A DNA stretch of 64,000 bases from Novimethylophilus kurashikiensis (GTDB lineage: Bacteria > Pseudomonadota > Gammaproteobacteria > Burkholderiales > Methylophilaceae). Below the pieces are notes generated by a model. That model did not search any database and was not told the origin of the DNA. It saw nothing but the letters and a program-made list of their open reading frames with translations. The number at the start of each line of letters is the position of its first letter. The stretch's first letter is position 1. Shown here one piece after another: positions 26,998 to 39,527 of this stretch. The DNA lies in assembly GCF_003112435.1 (NCBI RefSeq), contig NZ_BDOQ01000004.1, positions 1 through 64,000 on the forward strand. Reading direction: 5' to 3'. The position numbers were made by a program, and so were the translations under genes.

Positions 26998-29367
26998 ATG
27001 CTAAACAAATGGTGGCAATACCTGTTGCTGATTGTGGTTGTGGCAGGGCTTGCAGTTGCATCGCTCGTGGGCTTGGCCGCGGTACTGATTTATCCGGACC
27101 TGCCGTCGCTGGAGTCTCTCACGGATTATCGGCCCAAAGTTCCCTTGAGAGTATATTCAGAAGACGGTTTCTTACTGGGGGAGTTTGGTGAAGAACGCCG
27201 AGCCGTTGTGAAAATCGAAGATGTGCCGCTTCACATGAAGCAAGCGATCCTGGCGGCTGAGGACGAGCGATTCTACCAACACGGCGGAGTCGATACTCTT
27301 GGCGTATTACGTGCAGCGCTCGCTAACTTAACAGCCGGCGGTGCGAAAGAAGGCGCAAGCACTATTACGATGCAGGTGGCGCGTAACTTCTTCCTCTCTA
27401 GCGAAAAAACCTTAAAGCGCAAAATCAGCGAAGCACTACTCGCGATCAAGATCGAGCATAGCCTCTCTAAGGACCGCATCCTCGAGCTCTACATCAATCA
27501 AATTTACCTGGGGCAACGCGCCTACGGCTTCGCTGCAGCTTCGCAAGTATATTTTGGCAAGCCTCTCGATAAACTTACCCCAGCCGAGTTTGCCATGTTG
27601 GCAGGCCTGCCCAAGGCACCATCTCGCTATAACCCGTTTGCCAATTTAAAACGGGCTGAGGCGCGCCAAAAATATGTGCTGAATCGCATGCACGAGCTCA
27701 AATTCCTGACGGATAAAGAGTATCAGGCAAGCCTGAAGCAGGAGCTGAAGTTCAAAGCTTCGCGGCAATCGCGCGATCTGGCAGCGGACTATGTTGCCGA
27801 GATGGTGCGGCAGGAAATGTACTCTCGCTACCAAGATGCAATCTACAGCAGCGGAATGAAGGTGGTTACCACCATCCTCAAGAAAAATCAGTTGGCCGCT
27901 AACGATGCCGTACTTCAGGGCATCCTGGCCTATGAACGTCGCCATGCTTATCGTGGTCCCGAGGGGCAGGTACATCTGGACAAGCTCGATGGCTCGGACG
28001 GAGCCATGGACGATGCGCTGGATAATCTTGAGGTCTACGGCGGCTTGGTGCCAGCCATCGTGCTCAATACTTCTCCAAAGGCAGTCAAGGTCTACCGTCA
28101 AGGCGGGCACATGGAAGAGATTACCGGTGACGGTTTGCAAATGGTGACCAAGGCGCTGGGAGACAAGGCGACCGACAAGCAGAAGATCAAGCGTGGCTCC
28201 ATCGTACGCATTTACCAAGCCAACGATGGCAAGTGGAGCATCGTGCAGATGCCGCAGGTGGAAGCAGCCTTTGTCGGCGCCGATCCGCAAACGGGAGCGA
28301 TCCGTGCTTTGGTTGGCGGTTTCGACTTCAACAAGAACAAGTTCAACCATGTGACGCAGGCATGGCGCCAACCGGGTTCCAGCTTCAAGCCGTTCATTTA
28401 TTCAGCTGCACTCGAGAAGGGTATTACGCCGGCGACGGTCATTAACGATGCTCCGATTGTCATCGGCTCTGCAGAGACCGGGAGCAGCGCCTGGAGTCCG
28501 CAAAACTTCGACGGCAAGTTTGAAGGCCCAATGCGTATGCGGACCGCTCTGACTAAATCCAAGAACATGGTCTCCATCCGAATCCTGCAAAACATCGGCG
28601 TTTCATATGCGCAGGATTACATCCAGCGCTTCGGCTTTGCAGCGAAGGATCATCCTCCTTACCTCACCATGGCGTTGGGCGCGGGTTCCGTTACACCGTG
28701 GCAGATGGTGGGCGCCTATTCCATTTTTGCCAATGGCGGCTATCGCGTGCAGCCGTATCTGATTTCCAAGATCATGGATGCTAATGGCCGCGTCATTGAG
28801 CAGGCCAAGCCGGCCAAGGCAGGAGGAGCAGCCGAACGTGTTGTGGATCCGCGTAATACCTTCATCATGACCAGCATACTCGCCGATGTTGCGCGTATCG
28901 GGACTGCAGCCAAGGCCCGTGAACTGGGTCGTTACGATCTGGCTGGCAAGACCGGTACGACCAATAACATGGTCGATGCCTGGTTTGCCGGCTATAACCC
29001 TGCACAGGTCGCCGTCGCATGGATCGGTTTCGACCAGCCGCGCACATTAGGGGGCCAGGAGACGGGTGGCCATGCGGCGCTGCCGATGTGGATCAGCTAC
29101 ATGGGCAAGGTGTTGCAAGGGGTGCCTGACGAGCCTTATGCCGTGCCGCCTGGCGTGGTGCAGGCCAAAATTAACCCTGTCACAGGTTTGCGTGTAGACG
29201 AGGACCATGGTGGGCTGTACGAATATTTCTTCCAGGAATTCTTGCCTCCGATGGAAAACTCGGGGGAAAGCAATATCCTGGATGGAGAAGAGCCTGCACC
29301 AGTTCCCCAGCCACCGGCCGAACATAGCGGTGGTACTCCTCCTTTCGTTCAGGATCAACTGTTCTAA
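26998..29367 (+). CDS. mrcA: Penicillin-binding protein 1A (bifunctional)
   Basis: This 789-residue class A PBP polymerises glycan strands and cross-links peptides in the periplasm. A membrane anchor occupies residues about 8-32. The GT51 domain carries EDERFYQHGGVD (catalytic Glu 88) and GASTITMQVARNFFL. An OB-like insert and linker follow. The transpeptidase has SSFK (S461, K464), a SKN motif in LTKSKNMVSIRI and KTG at 651. The C-terminal tail is Pro-rich. It diverges from pilMNOPQ, a common betaproteobacterial arrangement. Confidence 0.96.
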   Translation: MLNKWWQYLLLIVVVAGLAVASLVGLAAVLIYPDLPSLESLTDYRPKVPLRVYSEDGFLLGEFGEERRAVVKIEDVPLHMKQAILAAEDERFYQHGGVDTLGVLRAALANLTAGGAKEGASTITMQVARNFFLSSEKTLKRKISEALLAIKIEHSLSKDRILELYINQIYLGQRAYGFAAASQVYFGKPLDKLTPAEFAMLAGLPKAPSRYNPFANLKRAEARQKYVLNRMHELKFLTDKEYQASLKQELKFKASRQSRDLAADYVAEMVRQEMYSRYQDAIYSSGMKVVTTILKKNQLAANDAVLQGILAYERRHAYRGPEGQVHLDKLDGSDGAMDDALDNLEVYGGLVPAIVLNTSPKAVKVYRQGGHMEEITGDGLQMVTKALGDKATDKQKIKRGSIVRIYQANDGKWSIVQMPQVEAAFVGADPQTGAIRALVGGFDFNKNKFNHVTQAWRQPGSSFKPFIYSAALEKGITPATVINDAPIVIGSAETGSSAWSPQNFDGKFEGPMRMRTALTKSKNMVSIRILQNIGVSYAQDYIQRFGFAAKDHPPYLTMALGAGSVTPWQMVGAYSIFANGGYRVQPYLISKIMDANGRVIEQAKPAKAGGAAERVVDPRNTFIMTSILADVARIGTAAKARELGRYDLAGKTGTTNNMVDAWFAGYNPAQVAVAWIGFDQPRTLGGQETGGHAALPMWISYMGKVLQGVPDEPYAVPPGVVQAKINPVTGLRVDEDHGGLYEYFFQEFLPPMENSGESNILDGEEPAPVPQPPAEHSGGTPPFVQDQLF

Positions 29368-29980
29368 TGGGTAAGGAGGCTGGTGGAGCCAAGGCGCAGC
29401 AAAGCCGTATGCTGGTGGCTCAGCAGGCGGCCCGGCTAATGGCGGAAGAAGGCATTGCCGACTACGCCTTCGCCAAGCGCAAGGCTGCTCGGCAGCTGGG
29501 GATGGAGGAGGCGAATTGCCTTCCGACCAACGCCGAGATTGAATCCGAACTTCGTATTCACCAAGGCATTTACCAAGCGGATACACATCCTGAAATGCTC
29601 TACCAGTTGCGGGTTGAGGCTGTGCAGGTGATGCGCCTTTTGGACCGCTTCGACCCTCAACTCAGTGGTCCTGTGCTCGACGGTACTGCCGGGCGTTATG
29701 CCGAAACCGAGATTCACCTTTTTGCCGATAGCGACAAGGAGGTCGAGATTTTTCTGCTCAATAAAAACATCTCGTACCAGACCGGTGAGAGAAGCTTTCA
29801 TTATCGCGATGAACGCAGAAAACTGCCCATGTTTACCATCGAGGGTGCGCTCGGGCCGATCAAACTGGTCGTGTTCTCGCCTGACGATATTCGCTCAGCA
29901 CCTAGAGGCATGCTGGGCGAGGGCGCCATCAACCGGGCCAGAACGGCCATAGTCGAACATTTAATTATTCAAACAACCCC

Positions 29981-29984
<4 letters not shown>
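29367..29984 (+). CDS. Conserved protein of unknown function
   Basis: This 205-residue soluble protein has no signal or membrane segment. The N-terminal third is helical and basic (QQSRMLVAQQAARLMAEEGI, AKRKAARQLGM). The middle, VLDGTAGRYAETEIHLFADS followed by VEIFLLNKNISYQTGE, is beta-rich, and the C-terminus ends PIKLVVFSPDDIRSAP plus a helix. I recognise the type as a conserved betaproteobacterial protein, perhaps with a nucleotidyltransferase-like fold, but cannot assign a function. Its ATG shares one base with the mrcA stop and its end overlaps ycgR by 4, so it is in that operon. Confidence 0.75.
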
Positions 29985-32527
<2,543 letters not shown>

Positions 32528-32543
<16 letters not shown>

Positions 32544-33567
32544 GCTTGATCCATGCGCTGCGTCAGCGCGATTAATTGATCTAGTTTGGAAGCGGCCGTC
32601 CCGCTATCTAGGACTTCGGCGGCGCTCTGGATGCCGTGGGCGAGATCGTCGGCACAGCCGGCGACATAAATAGCCGCACCGGCATTCAGTAACACGATGT
32701 CGCGCGCCGGGCCCGTCGATCCGCCAAGCACAGACAGGACCATGCGCTTGGAATCCTCGGCGTCCTTGACGCGAATGCTTTCCTGAGCGCTGAGCGAGAT
32801 GCCGAATTGCTGCGGGTTGAGCACATATTCGCGGACTTCGCCGTCTTTCAGCTCGGCGACATAGGTATCGCCGCTGAAGGAGATTTCGTCCATGCCGTCT
32901 GCGCCATGTACCACCATGACGTGATGACTGCCGAGCTGCTGTAGCACATGAGCCAGCTTGCCGGTCAAGGCGCAGTCGAAGACGCCCATGACCTGATTGC
33001 GTGCACCCGCTGGGTTGGTAAGTGGTCCAAGCAGGTTGAACAAGGTCCGCACGCCCAGCTCGCGACGTACCGGGGCTGCATGCTTCATAGCGCTGTGATG
33101 ATTGGGCGCGAACATGAAGCCGATGCCGATTTCATCCACGCATTGCGCGACCTGGGCTGGTGTCAGGTTCACGTTGACGCCTAGGGATTCCAGCACGTCT
33201 GCGCTGCCGCAGGTTGATGAGACGGAGCGCCCGCCGTGTTTCGCCACTTTGGCGCCTGCAGCGGCGGCTACGAAGGCGCTTACTGTGGAGATGTTGAAGG
33301 TCTGGATGCCGTCACCGCCAGTGCCGCAGGTATCGATAAGATGCTCGCTCGCGCCGACATGGACCTTGGTCGAAAGCTCACGCATCACTTCCGCTGCTGC
33401 CGCGATCTCATCCACGGTCTCGCCCTTCATGCGCAACGCAATCAAGATGCCGGCGATCTGTGAATTAGTCAGCTCGCCCCCCATGATCTGGCGCATGACG
33501 TCCAACATCTCTGTGTGGCTGAGATCCTTGCGATCCAGCAACAGATGCAATGCTTCCCTAGCGTTCA

Positions 33568-33568
<1 letters not shown>
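32528..33568 (-). CDS. trpD: Anthranilate phosphoribosyltransferase TrpD
   Basis: This 346-residue enzyme transfers phosphoribose from PRPP to anthranilate. The PRPP loop DTCGTGGDG, the [18 protein letters not shown] segment and the [18 protein letters not shown] anthranilate site are present. The ATG at 33568 overlaps the trpG stop by one base (TGATG) and begins [16 protein letters not shown]. The longer open frame upstream lies inside trpG. Confidence 0.96.
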
Positions 33569-34149
<581 letters not shown>

Positions 34150-34296
34150 TCTAGATAGGAAAGAAGAGGCTAATTCTAGTCAAAAATCGCGGAGCTTGCC
34201 TGAGAAAGTAGTATATTGCGCATCGACATGAGTCATGGATGTCGGATGTTGCTCAATGAGTGGGCGGAACTTTACGGGCACCGCTCATCCGCAGTT

Positions 34297-34323
34297 TTCA
34301 ACCGCTCAGCTTGAGCGGTTGAA
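34297..34323. repeat. Perfect 12-bp inverted repeat overlapping a -35 element
   Basis: TTCAACCGCTCA (34297-34308) and TGAGCGGTTGAA (34312-34323) are perfect complements around a 3-base centre. The right arm covers the first five bases of the -35 hexamer of the riboswitch promoter. It could be a regulator's operator; there is no T-run, so a terminator role is less likely. Confidence 0.6.
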
Positions 34324-34347
34324 TTGGTTGCTGTGAACACTTATATT
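34319..34347 (+). promoter_or_regulatory. Promoter for the riboswitch-RTX transcript
   Basis: TTGAAT (34319-34324) and TATATT (34342-34347) are exactly 17 bases apart, and the predicted start near 34354 is just before the c-di-GMP aptamer. The rest of 34150-34318 holds no gene; the trpG promoter must lie there on the minus strand, but I see no convincing hexamer pair. Confidence 0.6.
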
Positions 34348-34357
34348 TACAAAACAG

Positions 34358-34454
34358 TATCTGTATCAAGGGCAAACCCGGCCGAAAGGCGGGGGCGCAA
34401 AATCACCAGTCTAAGGGAATGAGTTTCTATGACAGTGGGATTGCCGGATATCGC
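34358..34454 (+). ncRNA. Cyclic di-GMP-I (GEMM) riboswitch
   Basis: The order of conserved blocks matches the GEMM-I aptamer: GGGCAAACC (34370-34378), a short stem capped by a GAAA tetraloop (34384-34387), GCGCAAA (34395-34401), the internal-loop CTAAG (34411-34415), then TATGACAGTGGG (34428-34439) and closing TTGCCGG (34441-34447). GEMM-I binds cyclic di-GMP. About 125 bases separate it from the RTX start codon (34580); no T-rich terminator stem is visible there, so control may be at translation or folding. A good AAGGAG ribosome-binding site precedes the ATG. Confidence 0.85.
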
Positions 34455-34579
34455 CTCTCCTATGTTGGCCGTTTATCCCTCTAGCGACTGCGACAGCGGT
34501 GTACAGATATTCCGAGTATTGATTCCACTAACAATCGATTAATCGCATTTGATCGAATTAACAAAAAGGAGCAAGCGGC

Positions 34580-35914
34580 ATGGCAACCATAACAAATGCA
34601 ACAGGATATACCGGCAATGCCCAAGAATGGTTGGAGCATATCAGTACAGCCACGGTTTCATCTTCTGACGCGAATGCTGGCACGGTCACCTGGTCTCTCA
34701 GCAGCGGTACGACCGACAATGATAATCCCAACGGCGGCACACTTGTGCTTGCCGGTACCATTGCCGATGTCGCAACCCCTGATGCCGACACCATTACTAG
34801 TCTCTCGGCTTATGACAGTAACGGTAACCTGCTTTTCACTGTTTCCGACTTTAGCTTGACCCTGGCCCAACTTCAGACGTTGTCAAGCAGCCATGACCTG
34901 GATAGCCTGATTGCCGGTGAGTTTGATCATCATAACGGCAGCGAATTCGACCACGATATCGCTGGCGGCGATGGTAACGACCATCAGCACGGTTCCCAAT
35001 TTGCCGACCGCATTCATGGTGGCGCAGGCAACGACCATGAATTCGGTGGTGCAGGCAATGATGCTTTGTATGGTGATGCTGGCAACGATAACCTGAACGG
35101 TGGTGCTGGTGACGATCAACTGTATGGCGATATCGGCAACGATAAGCTGGCTGGTGGTGTGGGTGCAGATATCTTGTCCGGCGGCGATGGCAACGACAGT
35201 GAAGATGGTGGCGCGGGCAACGATGATCTCTTCGGTGGAAGCGGCAATGATGTTCTTGCTGGCGGCGCTGGCGATGACACGCTGTCTGGTGGCGTTGGTG
35301 ACGATGTTCTGCGAGGCGATGCAGGCAACGATACGCTGGATGGCGGCGAAGGTAACGATTTTCTTTCTGGAGGTGCCGGTGCGGATAGCCTGAGCGGCGG
35401 CTTGGGTAACGATATTCTCAAGGGTGAAGGCGGCAACGACTTTATCGATGGTGGGGATGGCAACGACAAACTTGACGGCGATGGCGGTAACGATACTCTC
35501 CTGGGCGGCTTGGGCGACGACATTCTTAACGGTGAAGGTGGCAACGATGTGCTTCAGGGGGGCGATGGCGCCGATATTCTCGTCGGTGGCGGCGGTAACG
35601 ACACCCTGATAGGTGGTGCTGGTGCAGATATGCTTTACGGGCAAGGCGGCAACGACGTCTTCGTATTCGACACGAACGACGGTTCCGTTGATGCCATCTA
35701 CGGTTTTGCAACGGGCAAGGATCACATAAATATCGATAGTTCTGTCTTCGGGGCGGAGACCGGTACCAACAACCTGACCTACACGGTGGACAGCAATCAT
35801 ATCGGTCACCTCTATTACGATGCCGACGGGCAAGAGGGCGCTGGTGCAGCAGTTGAAATCGCGTCGATTCATGGTGGTGCCGTGAACGTGACGACCGATG
35901 TTAGCGTGATCTAA
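34580..35914 (+). CDS. RTX-repeat calcium-binding protein, probable type I secretion substrate
   Basis: This acidic 444-residue protein has no Sec signal. Residues 1-112 form a domain I do not recognise. Residues 113-138 are His/Asp-rich. Residues 147-362 are 24 contiguous GGxGxDxLx nonapeptides, the calcium beta-roll of RTX proteins. The C-terminal 80 residues (DVFVFDTNDGSVDAIYGFAT onward) resemble serralysin-type RTX ends with an uncleaved type I secretion signal. No catalytic motif is visible, so an adhesin, matrix or surface-layer role is the best guess. Expression should respond to c-di-GMP through the upstream riboswitch. No secretion genes are adjacent. Confidence 0.9.
   Translation: MATITNATGYTGNAQEWLEHISTATVSSSDANAGTVTWSLSSGTTDNDNPNGGTLVLAGTIADVATPDADTITSLSAYDSNGNLLFTVSDFSLTLAQLQTLSSSHDLDSLIAGEFDHHNGSEFDHDIAGGDGNDHQHGSQFADRIHGGAGNDHEFGGAGNDALYGDAGNDNLNGGAGDDQLYGDIGNDKLAGGVGADILSGGDGNDSEDGGAGNDDLFGGSGNDVLAGGAGDDTLSGGVGDDVLRGDAGNDTLDGGEGNDFLSGGAGADSLSGGLGNDILKGEGGNDFIDGGDGNDKLDGDGGNDTLLGGLGDDILNGEGGNDVLQGGDGADILVGGGGNDTLIGGAGADMLYGQGGNDVFVFDTNDGSVDAIYGFATGKDHINIDSSVFGAETGTNNLTYTVDSNHIGHLYYDADGQEGAGAAVEIASIHGGAVNVTTDVSVI
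35018..35665 (+). repeat. 27-bp periodic coding repeats (24 RTX nonapeptides)
   Basis: Twenty-four tandem 27-base units each encode a GGxGxDxLx nonapeptide. The DNA units are diverged, mostly sharing GGTGGC/GGCAACGA-like cores, so this is an old protein repeat and not a recent DNA expansion. The repetitiveness creates a long antisense open frame that is not a gene. Confidence 0.9.
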
Positions 35915-35932
35915 TCCATAAACATTAGAAAC

Positions 35933-35962
35933 AAAAAGGCCTCCGTTTCGGAGGCCTTTTTT
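35933..35962. terminator. Bidirectional intrinsic terminator between RTX gene and trpE
   Basis: AAAAAGGCCTCCG (35933-35945), a TTT loop and CGGAGGCCTTTTT (35949-35961) form a perfect 13-bp stem flanked by A and T runs on both strands. It can terminate the RTX transcript from the left and the trpE transcript from the right. Confidence 0.92.
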
Positions 35963-35995
35963 ATGGGCATCGTGCCCAAGAGGCATCAATAGGGA

Positions 35996-37489
35996 TTATC
36001 GATGTGCAGGACTATCGTCCAATCCTGCCAAGACCAATTCCGCAGCCCGTGTTACAGCCCGCGCCTTGTTTCGCGTTTCTATCCATTCGCTGTCGGGTAC
36101 CGAGTCTGCAACGATCCCTGCACCGGCCTGCACATAAAGCGTGTTGTCCTTGATGACGGCCGTTCTGATGGCAATCGCCACATCCATGTCACCGTTAAAG
36201 CCGAGATACCCGACCGCGCCCGCGTAAATGCCGCGTTTGCTCGGTTCCAGTTCATCGATAATTTCCATCGCGCGAACCTTGGGCGCACCGCTTACCGTGC
36301 CGGCGGGGAAAGTGGCTTTCAGTACATCAATGGCGCTCATGTCGGGTTTCAGCTTGCCTTCGACGTTGGAAACGATGTGCATGACGTGCGAGTAACGCTC
36401 GATGGTCATGTTCTCGGTAACCTTCACCGTACCGGTTTGCGCTACGCGGCCCACGTCGTTGCGGCCGAGGTCCATCAGCTGGACGTGCTCGGCGCGCTCC
36501 TTGGGGTCGGCCAGGAGTTCTGTCGCAAGTGCGGTATCTTCCTCGCGGTTCTTGCCGCGGGGGCGCGTGCCGGCGATGGGGCGAGAAGTGACCGTGTCGC
36601 CTTCCAGGCGCACCAGGATTTCCGGCGAGGAACCAACGACGTGATGGTCACCCATATCGTAATAAAACATATAGGGCGAAGGATTGAGGCTGCGCAGGGC
36701 GCGGTAGAGCGATAGTGGTGGCGCGGCGAAGGGCTGGCTCATGCGCTGGCTTAACACAACCTGCATGATGTCGCCGTCGAAAATATAACGCTTGGCTTTT
36801 TCCACGGCGGCCTTGAAATTAGCTTCGCCAAATTCCGATTCAGCCGTTGAAGCGGCGTGTGCCGGGGCGCTGGGGATGGCAACCGGCTGGCGCAGGGCTT
36901 CCAGCAATTCTCGCAAGCGGGCCCGTGCCTGGGCGTAAGCACCGGCTACGGTGGGGTCGGCATAGACGATGAAGTAGAGCTTGCCGGCCAGGTTGTCCAC
37001 TACAGCCAACTCTTCCGTCAACAACAACAGCACGTCCGGCGTACCAAGCACATCCGGTTTTTGCGTGGCTGCCAGGCGATGCTCGATGTAACGCACGGTG
37101 TCGTAGCCGAAATAGCCTGCCAGCCCGCCGGTGAAGCGGGGCAGCCCTTCGGCGGGCGCCACCTTGAATTGGGCTTGGAAATCCTGCACAAAATCCAGCG
37201 GATTTACATCGGTAACGCTTTGAACTGTGGTCTCGCCGCGTTTGATTTCGATATTGCGGCCATGCGCAACGATGCGTGTTTTCGCAGGCAGGCCGATAAA
37301 GGAATAGCGGCCGAAGCGCTCGCCGCCTTGTACCGATTCCAGCAGGTAGGAAAACGGTTGGTTGCCGAGCTTGAGGTATAGCGAGAGCGGCGTGTCGAGG
37401 TCGGAGAAGGTTTCGGCGACCAGGGGGATACGGTTGTAGCCTTGGCTGGCGAGGTTGTTGAATTCTTGTTCGGTAATCGTATGCAGCAT
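35996..37489 (-). CDS. trpE: Anthranilate synthase component I TrpE
   Basis: This 497-residue chorismate-utilising enzyme combines an N-terminal regulatory domain holding the tryptophan-feedback LLES element ([19 protein letters not shown]) with a C-terminal chorismate-binding domain ([49 protein letters not shown]). It works with TrpG. It is followed by the bidirectional terminator instead of trpG, so the pair is transcribed separately. gph lies 88 bases upstream on the same strand. Confidence 0.96.
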   Translation of the reverse strand: MLHTITEQEFNNLASQGYNRIPLVAETFSDLDTPLSLYLKLGNQPFSYLLESVQGGERFGRYSFIGLPAKTRIVAHGRNIEIKRGETTVQSVTDVNPLDFVQDFQAQFKVAPAEGLPRFTGGLAGYFGYDTVRYIEHRLAATQKPDVLGTPDVLLLLTEELAVVDNLAGKLYFIVYADPTVAGAYAQARARLRELLEALRQPVAIPSAPAHAASTAESEFGEANFKAAVEKAKRYIFDGDIMQVVLSQRMSQPFAAPPLSLYRALRSLNPSPYMFYYDMGDHHVVGSSPEILVRLEGDTVTSRPIAGTRPRGKNREEDTALATELLADPKERAEHVQLMDLGRNDVGRVAQTGTVKVTENMTIERYSHVMHIVSNVEGKLKPDMSAIDVLKATFPAGTVSGAPKVRAMEIIDELEPSKRGIYAGAVGYLGFNGDMDVAIAIRTAVIKDNTLYVQAGAGIVADSVPDSEWIETRNKARAVTRAAELVLAGLDDSPAHR

Positions 37490-37577
37490 AAAAACTCCAA
37501 TCTATTGGGCAAGGCGGCGAAGTGGGGATCAGATCAGTTCCGCCATCGCCAGCTTTCGCCCGGAAGATTAAGAGGTG

Positions 37578-38270
37578 TTATGCCTTGCATATAAGTTTGC
37601 TTGCTGCGACGAGGTTATCGACGACGGCATCGAGGTCCAGATTGTTAACGTCTTGCCCGTGATTGTAACCGTAGGGCACGCAGAACACGTGGCAACCCGC
37701 AGCTCGAGCTGCTTGCGCGTCGTTTTGGGAATCGCCGATGAGCAGCATTCGATCTATCGCCACGCCGAAAAACTCTGCTGCATGCAGCAACGGCAAGGGG
37801 TCAGGCTTCATCTTGGGCAGAGTGTCACCGCTCAGGATCAGCTCGAAATAATCGTGCAGGCCGGTGTCCTTCAGAAGAGGTAACGTAAAGCGTGCCGCCT
37901 TGTTGGTAATGCAGGCCAGGTGGTATCCCGCGGCCTTTAGCGCTTGCAGGCCTTCCACAACGCCGGGGAAGGGGCGGCTGTATAGGCTTACCACTTCATC
38001 GTAGTTCTTTTCGTAGATCGGCTTGGCGCGAGCGAACAACTCGGAATCCGGTTCTCCGTACATTTCCCCAGTCAGGGTGCGCTTGATCAGCTGTGCCACA
38101 CCGTTGCCGATGTAAGACTTGAGTGTTTCTTCAGGAACCGGCGGCATGCCGAGATCGGCCAGCATGCGGTTGGCAGCTTCGGCAAGATCGGGTGCGGTGT
38201 GCAAGAGGGTTCCATCCAGATCGATCACCACGGCTTCGATCCGGAGCGGAAACTGAACGGAATTAACCAT
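37578..38270 (-). CDS. gph: Phosphoglycolate phosphatase Gph
   Basis: This 230-residue HAD hydrolase removes phosphate from 2-phosphoglycolate. Motif I is IDLDGTLLHTAPDL, motif III is in KPDPLPLLHA, and motif IV is GDSQNDAQAARAAG. The rpe-gph-trpE order is common in betaproteobacteria. It overlaps the small lipoprotein gene upstream by 8 bases. Confidence 0.94.
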   Translation of the reverse strand: MVNSVQFPLRIEAVVIDLDGTLLHTAPDLAEAANRMLADLGMPPVPEETLKSYIGNGVAQLIKRTLTGEMYGEPDSELFARAKPIYEKNYDEVVSLYSRPFPGVVEGLQALKAAGYHLACITNKAARFTLPLLKDTGLHDYFELILSGDTLPKMKPDPLPLLHAAEFFGVAIDRMLLIGDSQNDAQAARAAGCHVFCVPYGYNHGQDVNNLDLDAVVDNLVAASKLICKA

Positions 38271-38700
38271 GCGGCTTGTCTTTTTCCTTGCCTACTTTGC
38301 CATCGGCGGCATTCTTGCCGTCTTTGGCATCGGGATGCGCGTCCTTCTTGGCATCAGGATTGTCGGTACCCGATTTTTCGTCTTTTTTCTCTTCGCCTTC
38401 AGCGGGCTTGTCGCCCTCTGCGGGTTCTTCCTTGGCGGCGGCTTTGGGTGAAGCCGCGTTCGACATGGTCGGGTCGAGCTTACCGCCCTTGATATCCTCG
38501 TCGGCCGATTTCCAGCCTTCGAGGATGGAAGAGGGGCTTTGCGCCTCGTTTTCCTTCATGCAAGCCTCGGGCTGCTTTTGCGCAACACGGCAAGCAAAGC
38601 CGATCGCTTCGGCATCGGCGATCTTCTGATCCGCAGCGCCTGTGATCTTGTCGCAGGCGACGAGCGGCAACGCCATGAGGAGGAAAACGAGAGGACGCAT
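38263..38700 (-). CDS. Small predicted lipoprotein with charged low-complexity tail
   Basis: This 145-residue protein has a lipoprotein signal, lipobox LVAC (Cys 16). A short region with two more Cys (IGFACRVAQKQPEACMKE) follows, then a Lys/Glu/Asp/Ala/Gly-rich tail that is probably disordered. I know no function. It lies between rpe (2-base gap) and gph (8-base overlap), so it belongs to that operon. Confidence 0.75.
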   Translation of the reverse strand: MRPLVFLLMALPLVACDKITGAADQKIADAEAIGFACRVAQKQPEACMKENEAQSPSSILEGWKSADEDIKGGKLDPTMSNAASPKAAAKEEPAEGDKPAEGEEKKDEKSGTDNPDAKKDAHPDAKDGKNAADGKVGKEKDKPHG

Positions 38701-38702
38701 GA

Positions 38703-39401
38703 TTAAACGCCGGCCAATTGTTCGCGTAGCGACTTGATGATGCTGTCGTAGCGGTTCGGATCGGTGTCCTTGCCTGCACCGAACACGGCGGAACCCGCGA
38801 CGAAGGTGTCGGCACCGGCACGTGCGATTTCAGCGATGTTGGCAGTGTTCACGCCGCCGTCGATTTCCAGCCAGATTTCGCGGCCGGTCTTCTCGGTGTA
38901 AGCGTCGATCTTGGCGCGCGCCAGCTTGAGTTTTTCCAGCGCTTGCGGGATAAACTTCTGTCCGCCGAAACCGGGGTTCACGGACATCAGCAGCACCATG
39001 TCGATCTTGTCCATGACGTGGTCCAGGTAGTCCAGCGGCGTGGCCGGATTGAACACCAGACCGGACTTGCAGCCTTGGTCGCGGATCAAGGACAGCGAAC
39101 GGTCGATGTGCTCGGAGCCTTCCGGGTGGAAGGTGATGATGTTGGCGCCGGCCTTGGCGAAATCGGGGATGATGCGATCGACGGGCTTCACCATCAGGTG
39201 CACGTCGATAATGGCGTCGGTCAGCGGACGAATGGCTTCGCACACCAGCGGGCCGATGGTCAGGTTAGGCACGTAATGATTGTCCATCACGTCGAAGTGA
39301 ATGATATCGGCGCCAGAGGCGATAACGTCGGTGATTTCCTGGCCCAGCTTGGCAAAGTTGGCCGACAGGATACTCGGAGCGATACGGAACGGTTTGGCCA
39401 T
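38703..39401 (-). CDS. rpe: Ribulose-phosphate 3-epimerase Rpe
   Basis: This 232-residue TIM-barrel enzyme interconverts ribulose-5-P and xylulose-5-P. Motifs include [35 protein letters not shown] with metal-binding His/Asp, [12 protein letters not shown] and EIDGGVN. The ATG at 39401 (MAKPFRI) was preferred to one seven codons upstream. It is divergent from hemA across 126 bases with no clear promoter pair. Confidence 0.95.
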   Translation of the reverse strand: MAKPFRIAPSILSANFAKLGQEITDVIASGADIIHFDVMDNHYVPNLTIGPLVCEAIRPLTDAIIDVHLMVKPVDRIIPDFAKAGANIITFHPEGSEHIDRSLSLIRDQGCKSGLVFNPATPLDYLDHVMDKIDMVLLMSVNPGFGGQKFIPQALEKLKLARAKIDAYTEKTGREIWLEIDGGVNTANIAEIARAGADTFVAGSAVFGAGKDTDPNRYDSIIKSLREQLAGV

Positions 39402-39527
39402 GATTATTTCTCTAGTGCGCAAAAAAGGAGCTATTTTAACCGGATTTCCTTTTCGGAAAAGTTTCTTGCAATCGATAAATGGCTGAAATTGTTGCTTAAC
39501 CCCCCGCGATCACGGAAAATTACGGCT

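Noticed and set aside
35018-35665. A CRISPR-like or satellite array suggested by 27-bp periodicity
   Set aside because: The units are contiguous, coding, diverged and translate as RTX nonapeptides; there are no spacers.
34883-35989. A 368-codon open frame antisense to the RTX gene
   Set aside because: Its composition (Val/Ile/Ala/Thr repeats) is the mechanical complement of the GGxGxD coding repeats; it crosses the terminator and has no family resemblance.
37490-37577. A trp leader peptide or attenuator before trpE
   Set aside because: No short frame with consecutive Trp codons and no terminator/antiterminator pair could be found in the 88-base gap.
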